A stretch of 64,000 bases of DNA, from NCBI GenBank assembly GCA_012845835.1, contig JABAKD010000004.1:930001-994000 (forward strand), written 5' to 3'. Positions within the stretch are counted from its first letter, which is position 1. The number at the start of each line of letters is the position of its first letter. Positions 21,046 through 31,517 of the stretch are shown one piece after another. Under the pieces are notes generated by a model, which searched no databases, was not told the DNA's origin, and saw only the letters and a program-made list of their open reading frames with translations. The position numbers were made by a program, and so were the translations under genes. The stretch is from Undaria pinnatifida. Lineage: Eukaryota; Sar; Phaeophyceae; Laminariales; Alariaceae.

Positions 21046-22308
21046 GTACTAGGAAATAGGGCCGACCCTTCAGCCTCGATGGCGGAGGGGCCATGTTTGG
21101 GAAATACGAGAGCAAAGGGTTATCATGCAACACACGCGGTTATCATGCAACACACGCCATACGACTTATTCTACAAGGTTCCCCTTCGGGGTGGGGTTGA
21201 CTTGATATCTCGGAGGTGTCACAGGCCGAAAAGGGTAAACACAGGCGTTCCAATGATGTTTTCCTGGTATGTTATGAGCTACTGCTTTTCATATGAGCTA
21301 CGAATACCGTGCTGCTTCTCCTCGAGTGCTCTATCCTTCGTAGATCTCGTACCCAGTACGAGGTCCGACATTGTGTCTTTGATTGTTGCACGGGACGTCA
21401 AAATGTTATCGTGGTTCGACCTCCTGCTGTGCACCAGCCACACACATACACCGTGACTATTGTCACAAAGGCATGAGCTTGAGACACGGCTGCCGTTGTA
21501 CCGCCGCTGTTGTACTGCTTCTACTTGCCGTGCTGATTTCGTCGCTCCGAGGCTGACCGGCTGCTGTTGAAAATAACCTCCACTGCTCTTGATCGTTTTG
21601 TGTGTTTCTTGTAATATGACAGCGCACACTCCACTCACACATAAGCGCACACACATACACAAAACGCACAGAGGCACCGTCCGTAGCTCACAAAGGAGAG
21701 GGCTCACAGCACGGCTACTGTGGTACCGTGAAGGCCATACTTACAGAGCCTTGACGGGCCATGCGTGATGCGGTAGCACAGCAGCAGAGTAAGAAAAATC
21801 AGAAAAATGTGGGCTTTCATGGACCTCTGCTGCTTTACGATTCGTATACCTGGTATTTAGTCTGCGTGTTGAGGCATTAACACCCAACTGAGGCAGCAAC
21901 AGCAGCAGGCAACAGAAGGCAGCAGGCAACAGAAGGCAGCAAAGTCACCAGCAACCAGTAGCAGCTTTCAGAATCAGAAAGAGCAGCTCGGTTCTTGTGT
22001 TTTACAATCGGAGAGGGGGTTCAATCGAAAACTGTACTTGTCGGTTCCGTTTTTACGGACGTCCGAGCTCGCCACTGCTGCACAGGAAGCCATGATCGAC
22101 CGTCCCCGACATGGTCTTTCGTTCGTCCGCACAAGGGCCATCGCAGATGACGACAAATCCAAGCGTATGCCGTTGCCTCTGTTGCTCGGGATGCCTCGAT
22201 CGCTGTCCAGCCAGGCGCTTAAACACACTAAATCCAAGGTACAGCCGTAACTAAAGGGTCCTCATCTCCTTTTTTTCCAATTCTTACAGTATTGAATGAT
22301 GTTATTGA
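21046..22308. other. Intergenic, no gene recognised
   Basis: A direct repeat of GGTTATCATGCAACACACG near 21117-21158 and GGCAACAGAAGGCAGCA near 21910-21945 are the only structures seen. Open frames here lack splice or domain support. Confidence 0.35.
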
Positions 22309-22309
22309 A

Positions 22310-22490
22310 TGAAATGGACGAAAGTCTTCATCGTGCATGGACAAAAGTCGTTTTTGTCGTTTAATGTGGACGAAGCGCGATGCCATTGTTCATGGACGAA
22401 ACCCAGTGTACGCGATTATGGACGAAGCTCGGCTTACATGAATACGGACGAAACTCGATTTCATTTGTTTTGGACGAAAGTTGCTCCTTC
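22310..22490. repeat. Minisatellite related to 20665-21045
   Basis: Units of the type TGGACGAAACTCGATTTC repeated about six times with divergence. Confidence 0.65.
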
Positions 22491-22594
22491 ATCCTATATC
22501 CGTACTGTGTAGGGACTCCCAGTACCAGTCGTAGTACCGCGTTAGTGCAGTGCCGTGCCATCTGACAATGCTCGTACTAAAGTAGGACCCCGAA

Positions 22595-22950
22595 TTATCC
22601 CGGGATAATGCCATAGGCTTTCCCTGTGCTGTAGTAGGTGAATGTCGTCCCTACTACCATCAGTGATGCGGGTTGGAATCCTCCCGAGTGCATACTCATG
22701 CTCGTGGGGACTGTTTCTTGCGCAAAAAACATGACGTAGCAGAAAAGCGCGAGAGCGCAAGCTAGCAAAGTTCGATGAAATTCGATGAGCACATAAAGCT
22801 GAAAAGTGGGAACGCTGAACGCTATGCGCGATAAAAATGAAGTCGCGTGCTGTAACCAGGGGGGAGAAGGGAAGGCACCTGTGACCACGAGTTGTTCGGA
22901 AGGTCGCTGAGGATAAAATCTCTTCCGAGTTGAGCTGGAATTTAAAAAGT
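22595..22950 (+). mobile_element. tRNA-headed SINE, diverged subfamily
   Basis: Landmarks are GTAGTAGGTGAATGTCGTCC, GGGTTGGAATCCTCCCGAG (degenerate box B), GCGCGAGAGCGCAAGC, GGGAACGCTGAACGCTATGC and CACCTGTGACCACG. It lies immediately upstream of another SINE at 23027. Confidence 0.68.
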
Positions 22951-23026
22951 GATGATTAAAAGAAAAAGCGCGGCACTCTGTAGGACGAGGTCGTGGCTTA
23001 TGATTTTCACCGCCCTGAACTAAGCC

Positions 23027-23345
23027 GGTCGCCCCGGTGGTCTAGTGGTTACCCTCGAATACTGCTGGCGTTGGTTCTTGAGTTCGATTCCCACCGTGGT
23101 GAGATTTGACTTGATTTGCAAAATGCAAAAAAAAAGGATCAACTGCTGAGAGCGCCTAGCAGCGTGGGTAGGTACAATTCGACGCGAGTCGACGAGGGAA
23201 GAAAATGCTGAATTATTCTCGCGATAAATTTGAAGGCACGTACCGTAGTGGGGAGGGGGGAGGAGGGCCCGCTATGTGATCCCGGATCTGAGCTGCTACT
23301 GGGAGGGAGCGCGAGAATAGTGCGAGGATAATAAATGGGATGAAA
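23027..23345 (+). mobile_element. tRNA-headed SINE (GGTCTAGTGG family)
   Basis: The head has box A GGTGGTCTAGTGGTTA and box B GAGTTCGATTCCC with tRNA-like spacing. The body has ATTCGACGCGAGTCGACGAG, TACCGTAGTGGGGAGG and ATCCCGGATCTGAG. Other copies are at 62645-62950 (full), 15911-16062 and 24890-25020 (3' parts). It is a second SINE lineage distinct from the GTGGCGTATCAGG family. Confidence 0.75.
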
Positions 23346-23789
23346 AAAAACAAAAAAACTGGGGCCCCGCGCTAAAAAGGGCCACTCTAAACACTAACAC
23401 GGAACGTCGGCTGTACACCCATATACCTGGTACCGCGCAAGATTACACGCCTCCCAAAACCAATTCACGAGCTTATTTGTTCTCGAGAAGACGGAGAGCG
23501 CAAGCAAATCGTCGGGCGATGCGTTTGTGGACAGGTCTCGCGACCAGACCTTTCCGAAGCGACCGTTTTCGCTGGATATTCCCGCCTCTTTTCGGACGAA
23601 TCAACTAGGAAATTCAGTCTAGGGTGTGCTTTATCATGGCTGTTAAAAAGTAGACCTTCTGCAGTAGACCCGCTTTAAGTACTAGGTGTACGTTTGGTGG
23701 GTTGGCGTATCGAGATCGCCGTCCGTCGTGCGTAAGGCAGCCTGGGGTACGTACCAGGCATACGATATGTTTTTGTTGTTTTTTTTTCC

Positions 23790-24093
23790 TCACACTTTTA
23801 CTTGCCAGCTTCTGGACAAGCCGTGGTCACAGGTGTCTACCCTTCTCCCCCCCGGTTCTTGCCTTCAACTTTTATCGCGCATAGCTATTAGGGTTCAGCG
23901 ATCCCACTGCTTGTCGATTTCTCGTCGAGTGTTGCTAACTCACGCTGTCGCGCTTTCCGCAAGTCAATTTGTGCACAAGAAAAAGTCCCAACGAATTCAT
24001 ACGAGTATGCTCTCGGCGGGGCTCGAACTCACGAAACTGACCCATACCAGGCTCGAGGATTACCTGATACGCCACCGGGGTGACAGGTTACAT
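23790..24093 (-). mobile_element. tRNA-headed SINE (GTGGCGTATCAGG family)
   Basis: Inverted full-length copy. Box B reads on this strand as GGGGCTCGAACTCACG, box A as TACCTGATACGCCACC. The long plus-strand open frame across it is an artefact of the SINE read backwards. Confidence 0.75.
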
Positions 24094-24539
24094 AATCATA
24101 CGAGTAGGTGTATTATGATACGAAGTATAGATGCAACAAGTACGACGTACAAAATAGTGATGGTGTGGATATCTTGCGCAACCCGGTTTGCTGGACTGCT
24201 GCTCAGCAGTTCCGACAAAGTGGTCGTGGGCAGTATCTCCCGGGAAGTTTTACTTCCTCTTATTGGCCAGAAACGCAATCATTGTCTGCAGTTTGGAATC
24301 GTAATCCACACTTCGGGAAGTTATCCCTCGATGCGCTCGATGCGAAAGCGGCGCAGCCGCGTTTTTGGACAGTTTTGTCGCGTTTTGGCTGTGAGTTGCG
24401 GTTAGGGATTTGGTTGAGTCCGTGGCTGGATCATACTAGGAGGGGCTTCCTAGCCCTCAAAATCGTGCAGTACTCATTAACAGCCAGGGCGCGTTCTACA
24501 ATGGAGATAGTATTTTTTTGGCTACCCTGATACCAGGTT

Positions 24540-25020
24540 ACGTGTGCTATGAATGCCGGGGCTTGTTATAAACTTCGTGAAAACCCCAAATCGTCGGAAT
24601 TATGTTGTTCTTGTTTTGCAACATGACTGCGGAACAGTTGGTGTGCGGCTGTATTTCGGAGGGAAAGTAGAGTGTGAGACTATGAGTGCTGCGAACCGAA
24701 GAGTATGCTGGCACTGCCTGCCCCAGCCAGTACACTGGTACTGCCTGCCCCAGCCAGTACACTGGTACTGCCCCGTTTTTTTTCTTCTTGTATGGCTGTT
24801 AGTAGGCCATGGGACTTGTTCATCGGGTTTGCACTTTTTGTTTTCGTACTCAAAATCGGTTTCTGGGTGCGGCATGATGCTTTTATGTGATTCGATGCGA
24901 GTCGACGAGGGAAGAAATGGCTGAAGTCTTGTCGCAATAAAAATGGAAGGTTCGTACCGTAGTGGGGAGGGGAGAGAAGAAAGAGCCTGCTTCGTGGCCC
25001 TGGATCTGAGTTATGTCTAT
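24540..25020 (+). repeat. Dispersed repeat fragment, 27-bp tandem and SINE 3' part
   Basis: About 24540-24640 and 24790-24870 match the MITE family with ends CGCATGCTACGATAGAGG (motifs AAATCGTCGGAAT, GTTCATCGGGTTTGCACTTT). Between them CTGCCTGCCCCAGCCAGTAC is repeated in tandem (about 27 bp, 2.3 units, 24709-24775). About 24890-25020 is the 3' part of a SINE of the GGTCTAGTGG family. Confidence 0.55.
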
Positions 25021-25421
25021 TGGTGGTAAGGTTGCACCCGAGTCGTGTCACTCATTACATGGGAGGAAACGCATAGGCAACCAACCGGGCGGGTTTTCCC
25101 CGTCAACGGCTGCGGGAAAGTGGGAAACTTACACCCAAAGCTCTTCCCATTCGCAAACCTCACTAGTCCAGAGCTTACACAGGTCGTGTGTCAATTCGAG
25201 TCACTTGTATTCGCGATCCAGCTCTACCTGGCGTATCCTTCTGTATCCTTCAGTTCCCGTGGCAGTGACAGCTCTTGGCAGTGACAGCTCGAGCTGTCCC
25301 TACCGGGCAGGGATACACATTATTGTGTGGTTTTCAACCATTTCACCCCGATGACGTCACTAGGGGGCAGTCATCGGTATGGTATACCAGGTACCAGGTA
25401 TTTCCTATGGGTCAGGGTTGG

Positions 25422-25573
25422 AGTTAGGGTTAGGGTTAGTGCCATCCATTGTGAAAAACGCGATAATGTAGGACACCCCTACCGAGGGTCACAGCAGCTA
25501 GGGTTAGGGTTAGTGCCATCCATTGTGAAAAACACGATAATGTAGGACGCCCCTACCGAGGGTCACAGCAGCT
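25422..25573. repeat. Two tandem copies of a 72-78 bp unit with TTAGGG
   Basis: The block TTAGGGTTAGTGCCATCCAT through GGGTCACAGCAGCTA occurs twice with three differences. Confidence 0.75.
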
Positions 25574-25655
25574 ACTAGTCCAGCAGCTCAACCTGACTTT
25601 GTATGCGGATGCGTCGGTGTGTCGAACCGACTTGATCCCTGGGGTCAGGTGCGGT

Positions 25656-26013
25656 GGAGAATGCCACCCGGAAGAGGGTACCCTTACCACTACTTCGAGA
25701 AAATGGTGAACACACCCTTGAAATTTTATATACCCTAAACCTAACCCTAACCGAATGAAGCGCAACCAACCAATGTAGAGTGAAGCCCCCTTCGTAACAG
25801 GTGCGGTGGAGAATGCCACCTTGAAGAGGGTACCTTACCACTAATTCGAGAAAATGGTGGACATAACTGTTGGAATTATATATATATACCTTAAACCCAA
25901 CCCTAACCGACTGAAACGCAACCAACCAATGTAGGGTGAAACGCCCTTCGTCTCGTTGACAGTGTGCGTCAACCATTTTCCCGAATATGTGGTAGGCTCT
26001 ACTAACCCGGAAC
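25656..26013 (-). mobile_element. Two tandem copies of the TTAGGG-carrying MITE
   Basis: Minus-orientation copies at about 25656-25790 (one end cut) and 25824-26013. Each contains CCTAACCCTAACCGA-like repeats and ACCAACCAATGTAG, and the complete one is bounded by TTCGAGAAAATGGTGGAC and GTCAACCATTTTCCCGAA. The long minus-strand open frame here is within the repeat. Confidence 0.65.
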
Positions 26014-26311
26014 ATCATCCTATCGGGTAGTGTGGGACTTGCGCAAGCCCACCCACTAGCAGAACCCCAACCGTGAGAAAACGACCGTCCGCCGCACTTG
26101 GTCCAGCTACGGTCCACCTTACCCATTCGGACGTTGGTCCTTGGATTATCCAGATGGGATATCAGGAGACTGCGCTTTGACCCCTTGACCGACATCAATG
26201 TTGTAATATTGTACGTTGACTGACGGCAAACTACTAGGTTTTAGTGTGGAACGATTGGTTTACACCCTTACCCGCTGGACTTATTCCCTTGACTGACCCG
26301 TCTCCTGATAT

Positions 26312-26499
26312 CTTCAGTAGAGCTTACCAGGTACCATTTTTCGAGAAAATGGTTGACACACACTGCTGTGTACGAGACGAAGGAGGTTTCACCCTACATT
26401 GGTTGGTGGCGTTTCTTTGGGTTGGGGTTAGGATTAGGGTATATATACTTTAAAAGAGTATGTCCACCATTTTCTCGAATATGTGATAAGGTACCCTCG
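26312..26499 (+). mobile_element. MITE carrying TTAGGG-like units, with an inserted TACCAGGTA
   Basis: Full-length copy with ends TTCGAGAAAATGGTTGAC and GTCCACCATTTTCTCGAA. Near its left end it carries TTACCAGGTACCATTTTTCG, where sister copies read roughly TTACC(A/G)C followed by a TTCG block without the extra 7 bp. Confidence 0.7.
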
Positions 26500-26639
26500 A
26501 TGTCTTTGCTCTTGAGCCGTGAAGTTTTAACATTCTTGAACCCCTGGACCTTGATTGGTATTTTGTATTGTATGTTGGTACACTGTAACGGTTACTCTTT
26601 TCGCTGTGTTTTTTGTTGTTCATGTTCATGTTTTTGTTT

Positions 26640-26755
26640 TATAAAACGACGTGGAAGTGGCTACTCATCGTAGCACCCCGACTGAGGTGTTGGGTTTTAA
26701 AACGACGTGGAAGTGGCTACTCATCGTAGCACCCCGACTGAGCTCGTGCTGGGTT
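26640..26755. repeat. Two tandem copies of a 56-bp unit
   Basis: AAAACGACGTGGAAGTGGCT through CACCCCGACTGAG occurs twice. Confidence 0.8.
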
Positions 26756-27215
26756 GTTCCCTAATATACCTACCAGTACACGTAGACGGCCTGAATGACG
26801 GGCTAGATTATGGCGCTCAACTACTAATAACGTGGAACACAATAACAGCGACTTGCTTCTGATCACCCTCCAATCGCGCATGCTACAATACGATGCATGT
26901 GCACCATCCAATGTTTGCTATTGATCACATGAGGAGATTTGCACCTCTCCCAAAAACTGACTCGGGAAAAAAAAACGAAAGTATGATAGCTCATATCCGG
27001 CGGTGCAAAAGGGAGTGTTTATCATTACATCATCATAACATCATCATAACATCCCCCGTACTATTGCCGTACCCTTGGTCGTTCATGATCGATTTCTTCC
27101 TCTGAAGGCTAAGCCATTCTAAAAATGATTCAGCCAGAATGTGCCACATCTGTCGTATCGTGCGTCCAATGATGAACTAGAACGAACCCACCCCCGCACG
27201 GACTCCATTAAAGGT

Positions 27216-27292
27216 GTATTACGCAGCTTGCAAATATGTGAGCATCGACCCTAGCTTTGTCGAACTCACAGCTGACGTGGTGGGAATAATTT
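27216..27292 (+). repeat. Short fragment, AGCTTGCAAAGATGAG family variant
   Basis: GCAGCTTGCAAATATG, GAGCATCGACCCTAG and CTCACAGCTGACGT. The same variant is at 38952-39025 and 55226-55292. Confidence 0.55.
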
Positions 27293-27867
27293 TATAGAAT
27301 ACCGGTATGCTGTTAACGCTTTTGGGCCCTATGTGCAGCGACAACGCTAACTATGAAACTTTTCACCCTTATCGTGGTGCGAGCATGCAGTACGCGGCAG
27401 TGCAAGCCATGCGCGTGTCTTACAGGTACTTGCGTTGGAGTTCGACGGTATAATGGCGTCGTCAGCTAATTTAGCAGCCAGCCCGCGTTGTTTCGTGTGA
27501 AGAATGCTGCAATTCCTCAGTTGTTTTGGTGATTTTTTTCCCGTCAAACTCCAACGGGATTAGACGCCGACCGTGGTTAACCCCTTCGCTGCCCCCTCTT
27601 CACTAGTAGTATACCAACAGAAAAAACAATAAAAACTAACATATGCTAGCGTGTGCAGTACGTCTCCCGCGGTGCTTATGAAATGTCCCCCGGGAGAAAT
27701 GCCCCTTTTGTCTCTAGTAACTCCCGGACGGTTACATGACCATCTCCTACACCTCGTACCCTCGACATATTTTAGTAAGGACGAACGAAGCTCTAATAAG
27801 AGACCCAGGTTTAGCCCCTCCACTCGCCGCCTCCTACACTATAATTAGTTGTTTTTTTTTGTTTTTT

Positions 27868-28163
27868 TTGCGCACTTCTACTTTCCAGCTTCTGGACAAG
27901 CCGTGGTCACAGATGTAGTCTCTTCTTCCCCCAGGTTCTTGCCTTCAATTTTATCGCGCATAGGGTTCAGCAATCCCACTGCTCGTCGATTTTTCATCGA
28001 GTGTTGCTAGCTCACGCCCTCGCGCTTTCCGCAAGTCAATTTGTGCACAAGAAAGAGTCTCCACGAATTTATACGAGTATGCACTCGAAGGGGCTCGAAC
28101 TCGCGAAACTAACCTATACCAGGCTCGAGGATAACCTGATACGCCACGGGGGCGACCGGGTTA
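27868..28163 (-). mobile_element. tRNA-headed SINE (GTGGCGTATCAGG family)
   Basis: Inverted full-length copy with CTTCTGGACAAGCCGTGGTC at one end and GATACGCCACGGGGGCGACC at the other. It is closely similar to the copy at 23790-24093. Confidence 0.76.
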
Positions 28164-28368
28164 TATCAACGCCCTTAAGAAGTGCTCGCCCAAATCGCTA
28201 GTAGTGAGATACCGTGGTATAACACGTGGACTTACCACCTACGCTATAACTAGTATGTAAAGCCCTTCAGCACCGCCCCCCAACGTGTTTGGCAACAAAC
28301 CACTTGGAATTTGTGTGGTGGCCGAGATTTTTTTCTTGCAGCTTTATTATTGTAGTGTTGAGGCCTAA

Positions 28369-29157
28369 GGTCATTTCGTACACAGTCGGATTTGTCAGTC
28401 GAAAACGGCCGTTTTCGACTGAAGCCCAAATCGGGCTTTCTTACACAGTCGAAAAAGGGCTTTTTCGACTCAACTTTTTTCGTCTGAGTTTTCCGACTGG
28501 GGGATCCAGTCGAAAAACTCGACTTTTTCGACTGGATCTGTCAGTCGAAAAACTCGGTCAAAAAAGTTTTACACCGGCTTTTTCAACCCATCGCATCGCT
28601 CATCCCACCACAAAACACACACCTACACGCCCACACACCCATACCAAGTACCACACAGCAGTATCATACAACAGCGCCGACGCTGCCTTGACTATCACTG
28701 CTGTTGCTTCTCGCCGCAAGTCAGCGTGGCGCACTCCCCGCTCCGCTCGCCAGCAGCGTGTATCACACGACAGCAGTAGCTCGTGTTATCGATGCCAATT
28801 TGCCAACAACGGCTACGCCTGCTGTAGCTTTAGCGGCTCTCGGCTGAGTGCAACGCCACGAACGTAGCTTTGGCGGCTTTCGGCTAGGCCCAACGCCACC
28901 AACCCGCTTGGACGAAGGTTCGTCGCGCGTGAAGCACGCGTTGCTCGCGAAGAACGCGCGAAGCACAGCTGCCAATCGATTTTCGAGTGCCATGCAGCAG
29001 TACTCCCTCACACCAACCGCCTCTAGGAAGAGCACAAAAACTATGAAATCGACTCGACTGACGATAAGAAGAAGGACCAGAAGAATCCAGTCGAAAAAAA
29101 GTCCAGTCGAAAAGGGCCGTTTTCGACTGGCGGAATCCGACTGAATGAGTAATGGCC
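28369..29157. mobile_element. PIF/Harbinger-like non-autonomous transposon, 789 bp
   Basis: The left end reads GGTCATTTCGTACACAGTCG and the right end, reverse-complemented, GGCCATTACTCATTCAGTCG. Both continue with CAGTCGAAAACGGCC and TTTTCGACTG, giving imperfect terminal inverted repeats of about 60 bp. The flanking trinucleotide TAA (28366-28368 and 29158-29160) is the 3-bp target duplication typical of PIF/Harbinger. Subterminal CAGTCGAAAA...TTTTCGACTG palindromes recur several times near the left end. The interior has no transposase; a minus-strand frame around 28763-29281 lacks recognised motifs. Mobility would need a transposase from elsewhere. Confidence 0.75.
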
Positions 29158-29160
29158 TAA

Positions 29161-29539
29161 AGAGGTCTTGACGCACCTGAAAAGATCGATCGCCCAGGGG
29201 AGCACGTTTTTTTTTTGCGAACGCCCCACACAGTAGTCCCATTTTGGAGAGAGCCCACACAGGGGGGTTTACCAAAACCAAGTAAAAATAGTTGAAGTAA
29301 TCGGTTAGTTTCTCGGTTCATACAGAACTGCCAACGCTCCGATTTGTGTTTCGTTTCGGCTTCTGGGATTCCGACCTGTGTGCTCCCCTGGATCTCCTGG
29401 CATGTTTCACCTGGAGGGGCCAGAGCTTTAGCTTCAACGGCTTTAGAACCCGCGTTTGCTCGCAATTAGGACGAAAAGAGGCATCGACGCTTCCGTGGAG
29501 ACCGGTTTTCTTTGTAGCATATTTGCCATTTAGGTATCC
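29161..29539. other. Upstream region of gene B
   Basis: 380 bp between the PIF/Harbinger element and the gene B start. No TATA box or other promoter element can be singled out. The transcription start of gene B must lie here or further upstream if there is a 5' leader intron. Confidence 0.35.
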
Positions 29540-29895
29540 ATGGCTTTCAGCTTTGTCTCAACGGTATTGATGCTGATTTGCCCCTTTGCCGTCTGCACCG
29601 TGTTTACCGTTTCTTTTCGTGATATATATTTTTTTTCGCGAGAAGGAAGCTTTCCTAATGGGGGGACGGGGGGATCAGGACAGGCGGGAGAGGTAGGGGA
29701 CGCGGGGGAGGAGGGGTATGACGGGAACATCATCACCTTGGTGGACTACTACAACAACCAGTACGTTGGGATGATCGGGATTGGATCACCGCCCCAGTAT
29801 CTTTCCGTCGTGATGGATACGGGATCAAGCGATCTTTGGATTCCTGGCATGGGGTGCACCGCGTGTGGGAATCACGCGACCTTCGATGGATCCAA
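29540..29895 (+). CDS. Gene B exon 1: aspartic protease, signal peptide and first catalytic Asp
   Basis: Gene B is a pepsin-like (family A1) aspartic endopeptidase of 598 residues when exons 1-9 are joined; all eight junctions agree in phase. Exon 1 starts at the first ATG and encodes a hydrophobic segment (about residues 5-26, likely a signal peptide), a Gly/acid-rich stretch that may be a propeptide, then YVGMIGIGSPPQ and VMDTGSSDLWIP with catalytic Asp93. It ends in phase 2 at donor GTGAGT; the split codon completes GSK, followed by SSSF as in pepsins. The enzyme should cut peptide bonds in the secretory pathway, anchored by its C-terminal helix. The start is the least certain part, since an acceptor-like AG follows the T-rich stretch near 29625. 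Confidence 0.9.
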
Positions 29896-30064
29896 GTGAG
29901 TCAACCAGTTGCCTGTTAGTAGCCGCACCGTACGGTAGGGGTGCACCTTGCAACAAAAAAAACGCCTTCCTCATTTGAGGAGCTCTATGAATTCGATTAA
30001 AATCGATCGAAATCGATCAAAATCGATCAAATTCGATGAAAATCGACAGACGAGCATCAGTAGC

Positions 30065-30230
30065 TTGCAAAGCAGTGGGAATGCTGAAGCTTATGCGCGA
30101 TAAAAATGAAGGCATGGTAACGGGGGAGGGAAGCGAAGACACCTGCGACCGACCATGGCTTGTCCGGAAGAAGGTCGCTGAGGGTAAAGCCTCTCACGAG
30201 TTTTGAGCTGGAGGGTAGTAGTGATGAATA
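30065..30230 (+). mobile_element. SINE 3' fragment, diverged subfamily
   Basis: A 5'-truncated copy in gene B intron 1 with AGTGGGAATGCTGAAGC, GCGCGATAAAAATGAAGGCA and CCATGGCTTGTCCGG. Confidence 0.55.
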
Positions 30231-30299
30231 CTCGTAGCATAGCAGTACACGAAGTAAGTAAATAAACTCACCCGAAACCTGACTGGCAAAAAAAAACAT

Positions 30300-31500
30300 T
30301 CAGACCGAGGAATAACGGTCGTCTGCTGTTCATTGACCAGACGCAATATACCAGGGGTGACCTTGTGGTTGAAGCGCTACGAGTAAATGCCCGGCACCAA
30401 GTTAGGTTAGCCGTATACGTAACTGGAAAACTCGCCGTCATTAGTTTTGTATCCCCTACCCCCGGTATAGAAACGCCTCCACATGGTGGTGGAAACCCTT
30501 ACAAGAAAAAAGAAAAGCTTGGGGCCCGGGGCTGACTTTGATGGTTCCTCTCCCGGGGTACAATTTTTCGTAAAACTCCATCGCTCCCATCCCTGCTATT
30601 ATGTAATTTGGTATACCTCTACCAGTCTCCTGCTATTCTTATATGAGACGCTACGCACCGCTACTCGTCAGTCGCCCGCTTTTCACACACGAGACGCTAG
30701 AAATCTTATCATATGTTTTTGATTTTGAAATTATTAAATAGAAAAATAAATATATATATGTATGTATATACGGCATAACAAGTAACAGACAGCAGTACCG
30801 TGGCGGCCCCGCTATCGTGCTGGTATGTGCACTAGAGACGGAAATAACGGCGCTATAGCGGCAACCGGCACTAGTTCGCATACTGCCACTACTGGTTATT
30901 TCCGTCTTTGCCAAGCGAATCCACAGGCACTAAAGCGGGCAACCGGTACTACTCACACCCCGCGCTATAGAGGAAGCCTTAGTTCTACCGAAGTGCCCTG
31001 GCGCAAAATTCCCGGAAAAAAAAAAACTCACTATTGACGACCAGGGCGAATCGCGGCCGGCACTTAGGAACCGTGGTCCGCACTTGAGAAAATTCTCGCT
31101 CGATGCGAAAGCGGTGCAGCCGCGATTTTGTCCGGGGTTGTCCGGTTTTGGCTACGTATGTACGGGGTTGGAACAAGGTTTGGGTTTAGTCCTTTATGCT
31201 CCTCTTGTCGCCGATTGTGTCACCTATCTTATGCCCGTATTTTTGGGATTATGCTTCCCAAAATGTGAATTAATGCCGCAATTATTTCCCGTTATGTTCC
31301 CCGTCACGCCAAAATACGCTCAAAATGCGCTCGTCGGAGATCGATCGCGTGGTACCGACCTACAGTTGGAATGGTTGTGTGAGCTGGTGTGATGAAAGCC
31401 GTCACGGACGAAAAGGCTGAGCGTGCGGCTTGTCCGTTTTTAAAATACAGATTTAGCAGTTTTTTTTTTTTTCTTCCTTTTTAGGACGGGATCCCAAAAT
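30300..31500. other. Gene B intron 1, no recognised element
   Basis: Intron sequence with an AT-rich stretch near 30715-30770. GCGCTATAGCGGCAACCGGCA near 30850 recurs around 48425. No exon or RNA gene seen. Confidence 0.35.
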
Positions 31501-31517
31501 AGCCGGTAACGGTTTTT

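Noticed and set aside
23027-23110. A functional tRNA gene
   Set aside because: Boxes A and B are present but the acceptor and anticodon arms do not pair and a SINE body follows; the same holds for the other tRNA-like heads.
23686-24405. 239-codon plus-strand frame, the longest in the window
   Set aside because: It runs across an inverted SINE (23790-24093) and has no protein-like conservation.
25575-26198. 207-codon minus-strand frame
   Set aside because: It lies across two copies of the TTAGGG-carrying MITE.
25420-26480. A telomere or chromosome end
   Set aside because: The TTAGGG units are short, at fixed positions inside MITE copies, in both orientations and surrounded by ordinary sequence.
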